Positions 60,657 through 64,000 of a stretch of 64,000 nucleotides of DNA are shown piece by piece. The stretch is from contig CM056379.1 of NCBI GenBank assembly GCA_029718625.1, positions 54,209,579 through 54,273,578 of the forward strand, written 5' to 3'. Position 1 is the stretch's first letter, and each line of letters begins with the position of its first letter. This DNA is from Synaphobranchus kaupii. Its lineage: Eukaryota > Chordata > Actinopteri > Anguilliformes > Synaphobranchidae. The position numbers were made by a program, and so were the translations under genes. Below the pieces are notes generated by a model. The model saw only the letters and a list, made by a program, of their open reading frames with translations, ran no database searches and was not told where the DNA came from.

Positions 60657-62614
60657 TAGTGTTGTGTCGTTCGCGAACGATCGTTCAAAAGAACGAATCT
60701 TTTGGGTGAACGAACTGAACTGAATCACTTACTGAAAAGATCCGTTCATTTCTCAGTTCAGTTCAGTTCACGAACGGATCTGATCAGCAGCGAGCGTGCA
60801 CCGTGCAGGGAGGGGGAGGGACTGCCGCGAGCGAACGTGATTCGTCCCTTGCGAACCAGTTCTGCTGTGCTGAACGAATCATTCGCATTTGCTTCTTCCT
60901 ATTCCATTTCGGACGTATTGTTCTAAGTATTGTATAGCCAAAATGAGTACCGTGTTTGCGTGTTGTATACTAGAAAGTTTTTTTTTCTTTTTTTTCTCTA
61001 ATTTGTTTCCTAAATTGTTCGAAATAAAGTTTATATTAAAAAAAAAAATTATAAAAAAAATTTGCGGGCGGGCGCCGAGCGAGGCAGCGAGCGTGCAGAG
61101 TGGACTGATTCGTTCACTGCGTGACGTGACGTGATCCTGAGTGATAATCAGCGGCTCAAACTGCCAGAATCAGGCCCAGCAAGTTAAGACTTAAAAGTCA
61201 TTGAAAACCAGCGTTCACCTCCAATATTGATATTCAACGAGGAAACTTTTAAAATATCAAGATTTGTAAACGGAGTTTGGCGCATTTGTCAAAGCGACAG
61301 CACTTCCGCATGAACTGTTCGGCCGTCAGTTCACTGAGTGAACGAACTGTAACGTAACGGTGCAAGTTCAGTGATCCGTTCACTGAAGCTACTAGACACA
61401 GTGAGTTAACGTGATGTGATCCTGAGTGATAATCAGCGGCTCAAACTGCCAGAATCAGGCCCAGCAAGTTAAGACTTAAAAGTCATTGAAAACCAGCGTT
61501 CACCTCCAATATTGATATTCAACGAGGAAACTTTTAAAATATCAAGATTTGTAAACGGAGTTTGGCGCATTTGTCAAAGCGACAGCACTTCCGCATGAAC
61601 TGTTCGGCCGTCAGTTCACTGAGTGAACGAACTGTGACGTAACGGTGCAAGTTCAGTGATCCGTTCACTGAAGCTACTAGACAGTGAGTTAACGTGACGT
61701 GATCCTGAGTGATAATCAGCGGCTCAAACTGCCAGAATCAGGCCCAGCAAGTTAAGACTTAAAAGTCATTGAAAACCAGCGTTCACCTCCAATATTGATA
61801 TTCAACGAGGAAACTTTTAAAATATCAAGATTTGTAAACGGAGTTTGGCGCATTTGTCAAAGCGACAGCACTTCCGCATGAACTGTTCGGCCGTCAGTTC
61901 ACTGAGTGAACGAACTGTGACGTAACGGTGCAAGTTCAGTGATCCGTTCACTGAAGCTACTAGACACAGTGAGTTAACGTGACGTGATCCTGAGTGATAA
62001 TCAGCGGCTCAAACTGCCAGAATCAGGCCCAGCAAGTTAAGACTTAAAAGTCATTGAAAACCAGCGTTCACCTCCAATATTGATATTCAACGAGGAAACT
62101 TTTAAAATATCAAGATTTGTAAACGGAGTTTGGCGCATTTGTCAAAGCGACAGCACTTCCGCATGAACTGTTCGGCCGTCAGTTCACTGAGTGAACGAAC
62201 TGTGACGTAACGGTGCTAGTTCAGTGATCCGTTCACTGAAGCTACTAGACAGTGAGTTAACGTGACGTGATCCTGAGTGATAATCAGCGGCTCAAACTGC
62301 CAGAATCAGGCCCAGCAAGTTAAGACTTAAAAGTCATTGAAAACCAGCGTTCACCTCCAATATTGATATTCAACGAGGAAACTTTTAAAATATCAAGATT
62401 TGTAAACGGAGTTTGGCGCATTTGTCAAAGCGACAGCACTTCCGCATGAACTGTTCGGCCGTCAGTTCACTGAGTGAGTCGGACTACGCAGTACGCAGTC
62501 GGAGCTCCGCCCAAGCACTGAACGATTCGGTGAACGAATCTTTTGAACGAATATTTTTAATGAACTGATTCTAGTGATTCGTGTCACTGAAATGAACTGT
62601 TTTGCCCATCACTA
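60657..62614. mobile_element. Inner hAT element with perfect 8-bp target duplication
   Basis: The ends are TAGTGTTGTGTCGTTCGCG and, on the other strand, TAGTGATGGGCAAAACAGTT. It is flanked by a perfect duplication GTCTTTAC (60649-60656 and 62615-62622). Subterminal sequences are dense in GAACGA/TTCGTTC and GTTCACTGA motifs. The 1,958-bp interior has no transposase and is mostly a tandem array (61130-62478). Confidence 0.85.
61130..62478. repeat. Tandem array, about 4.7 units of 285/283 bp, in the inner hAT
   Basis: The phrase GATAATCAGCGGCTCAAACT begins at 61143, 61428, 61711, 61996 and 62279, giving spacings 285, 283, 285 and 283. The 2-bp alternation is CTAGACACAGTG against CTAGACAGTG at the unit junction, so units alternate as a dimer. 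The last unit stops at about 62478, where a different GGACTACGCAGTACGCAG sequence begins. Units differ at only a few positions (for example ACTGTAACG or ACTGTGACG, and GTGCAAG or GTGCTAG). Each contains GTTCACTGAGTGAACGAACT, the same motif as the hAT subterminal region. Confidence 0.9.
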
Positions 62615-63060
62615 GTCTTTACTGTGGAGATGATTTGCATTTTTAGCTTGCAAAGCTCACATATTTTTTTCTGTCGAGTTACTTAGTCTGAAGTATTTGC
62701 TTAAATAGGTCCATGGTTGTTCCCCAGACATGATGCGCGTGTGAGAAATGCCTTCTTTTTGCACATGGGGTGAACCACTCAGTGGGGAGAACCAGCAATG
62801 TGTGGCAACAGGCAGTTGATCATTGGCAACTATAGTGAAGCAGAGTGGTTCTCACTGATCAGGATTAGAGGTAAAAGAGAGACAGGTGGCGGTATTTGGC
62901 TGAAGAGGTTTTTTAAGGCCAAAAGTAGTGGTAGTTCCTGTAGTCAACTACAACCTCTACACAAATTTGAATGTAGTTGAACTACCAGCATACTGCTGCA
63001 AAATGTAATTAAATTACTAGTTTAACTATGTAGTTACTACTCCCCAACACTGCTTGATAC

Positions 63061-64000
63061 CTAACACTGGCTGCCTATGTAGCAAGAAAACCAGAAGTCT
63101 AATTAGCTATCTGTCATTCAAACTACATTTTTACAGTAGCTAGTTATTTGCCTAAATGGATAAGTGTCTGACTATGCAAAACAAATATAGCAAGCCAGCT
63201 AACATAACATAATAAAACTATAGCTACTTATAAGCATGGTTTTGAATGTTATCTTTTTTTTATCATGGATAGTTTGTTTTGTTTAATGATACATACCAGC
63301 ATCTTGTATTTGATGAGGTTGAAGGTACTCTTTAAAATGGCATCTTTTGTTGTCTGTGTGAGGAGCTAATTTACATTAACAGCTTCAGGTTCAGTGTACA
63401 TTTTGAATCGTTGTGCTATTTTCTCACGGAAAAGGAAATGTTCTCATTAATGAGCTAGCTTCTTATTTTGAATGTTGTGATCAATTATCTACCAGTGATT
63501 GTGCACACCTGTCTTGCTTTTGTACAAAACATAACAAAATGTCACAGGAAAATGTGGTGGAGTTGAACGCACAAATGTTCTTTTAAAATAAACTGGAGTA
63601 GAAAAGTAGAAAAAATAAGATACTCAAGTACTTCATATTGTTCATAACATTAAAAAAGTACTTTTCAGTGTCTGTACACTGCTCACTGTTAGCCAGCTGA
63701 CTACATAACAAATTCAGCCTGCTTAGAAGCTGTAATTTACCAGAATGAAAGACCATACAGCTATGTATTCTAGCTAGTCATACAGAGAATAGCCGAGTTT
63801 GCAAACATGCTAACCATGGCAGGCTAATTTGCTAAACTGTTATAGGAAAATGCAATTACTAAATAAATGAATGCCAGTTAAGATTACATAGAAATTTCTA
63901 ATGTAATAGCAAACTAGAAAATAGTTAAAATAATAAATGAAGACAGCTGCACATGTTATTCTATTGTAAGGTATATTGTCATCCCCTGAAAAGTAGAGAG
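63061..64000. other. Intronic sequence with no recognised element
   Basis: AT-rich sequence to the window end. No gene or repeat boundary recognised. Confidence 0.4.

Larger units (their letters stand above)
60230..63052. mobile_element. Outer hAT element with a second hAT nested inside
   Basis: The left end is CAGTGTTGGGGAAACTACTC and the right end, reverse-complemented, is CAGTGTTGGGGAGTAGTAAC. It is flanked by CTTGATAG (60222-60229) and CTTGATAC (63053-63060), an 8-bp duplication with one mismatch. Without the nested element it is about 860 bp, non-coding and non-autonomous. Repeated GTAGTTGAACTA-type phrases lie below both ends. Confidence 0.8.

Overview
The window reads as vertebrate, almost certainly teleost, nuclear DNA. 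It is AT-rich, has almost no open coding capacity, and is full of fish-type interspersed repeats: several Tc1/mariner families (one with the IR/DR ends of the salmonid Sleeping Beauty group), hAT, piggyBac-like and PIF/Harbinger elements, a Penelope-like retroelement (PLE), LINE 3' ends and solo LTRs. I cannot name the species.

Only one host gene is supported. A single coding exon (1847-2461, +) is the first exon of an acid-sensing ion channel of the ASIC2b type and ends at a clear GTGAGT splice donor. Upstream (1-1846) is a GA/CT-rich region that is probably promoter-proximal and 5' UTR. From memory, the first intron of this isoform is extremely long in mammals. I find no sign of exon 2, so 2462-64000 is best read as the 5' part of that intron.

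The intron is mostly a record of transposon insertions. 7991-12124: two solo LTRs of one family in opposite orientation, the first with a perfect 5-bp target duplication (a third copy lies at 51673-53677). 14880-20890: a generic fish repeat, a 534-bp Tc1 relic, a full-length Tc1 with a broken transposase (18596-20233) and a LINE tail. 24390-29145: a GGGCCC-rich repeat, a PIF/Harbinger relic with Myb-like and transposase fragments, a 1.67-kb hAT with 8-bp target duplications, and a MITE-like repeat. 29672-31546: a piggyBac-like element between TTAA sites. 32466-34104: a second copy of the full-length Tc1, inverted relative to the first. 34955-35920: an old repeat carrying two further insertions, one with a hammerhead-ribozyme-like motif. 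37872-39606: a hAT element split by Tc1 fragments and a long foldback palindrome. 39842-41166: two small MITEs with TTA and 9-bp target duplications. 41490-46840: a PLE with reverse transcriptase and GIY-YIG endonuclease, interrupted by a MITE and by a hAT relic that itself carries an 835-bp inverted-repeat element. 49690-51010: LINE tails. 55640-59720: a second copy of the old repeat, a deleted Tc1, another Tc1 end and a foldback copy. 60230-63052: a hAT holding a second hAT that holds a five-unit tandem array.

Every transposase or reverse transcriptase seen is broken or partial. The longest intact transposon reading frame is the connector plus GIY-YIG part of the PLE. The most unusual structures are the alternating 285/283-bp array inside the doubly nested hATs, the internally duplicated LTR family, the foldback family, and the PLE nest.
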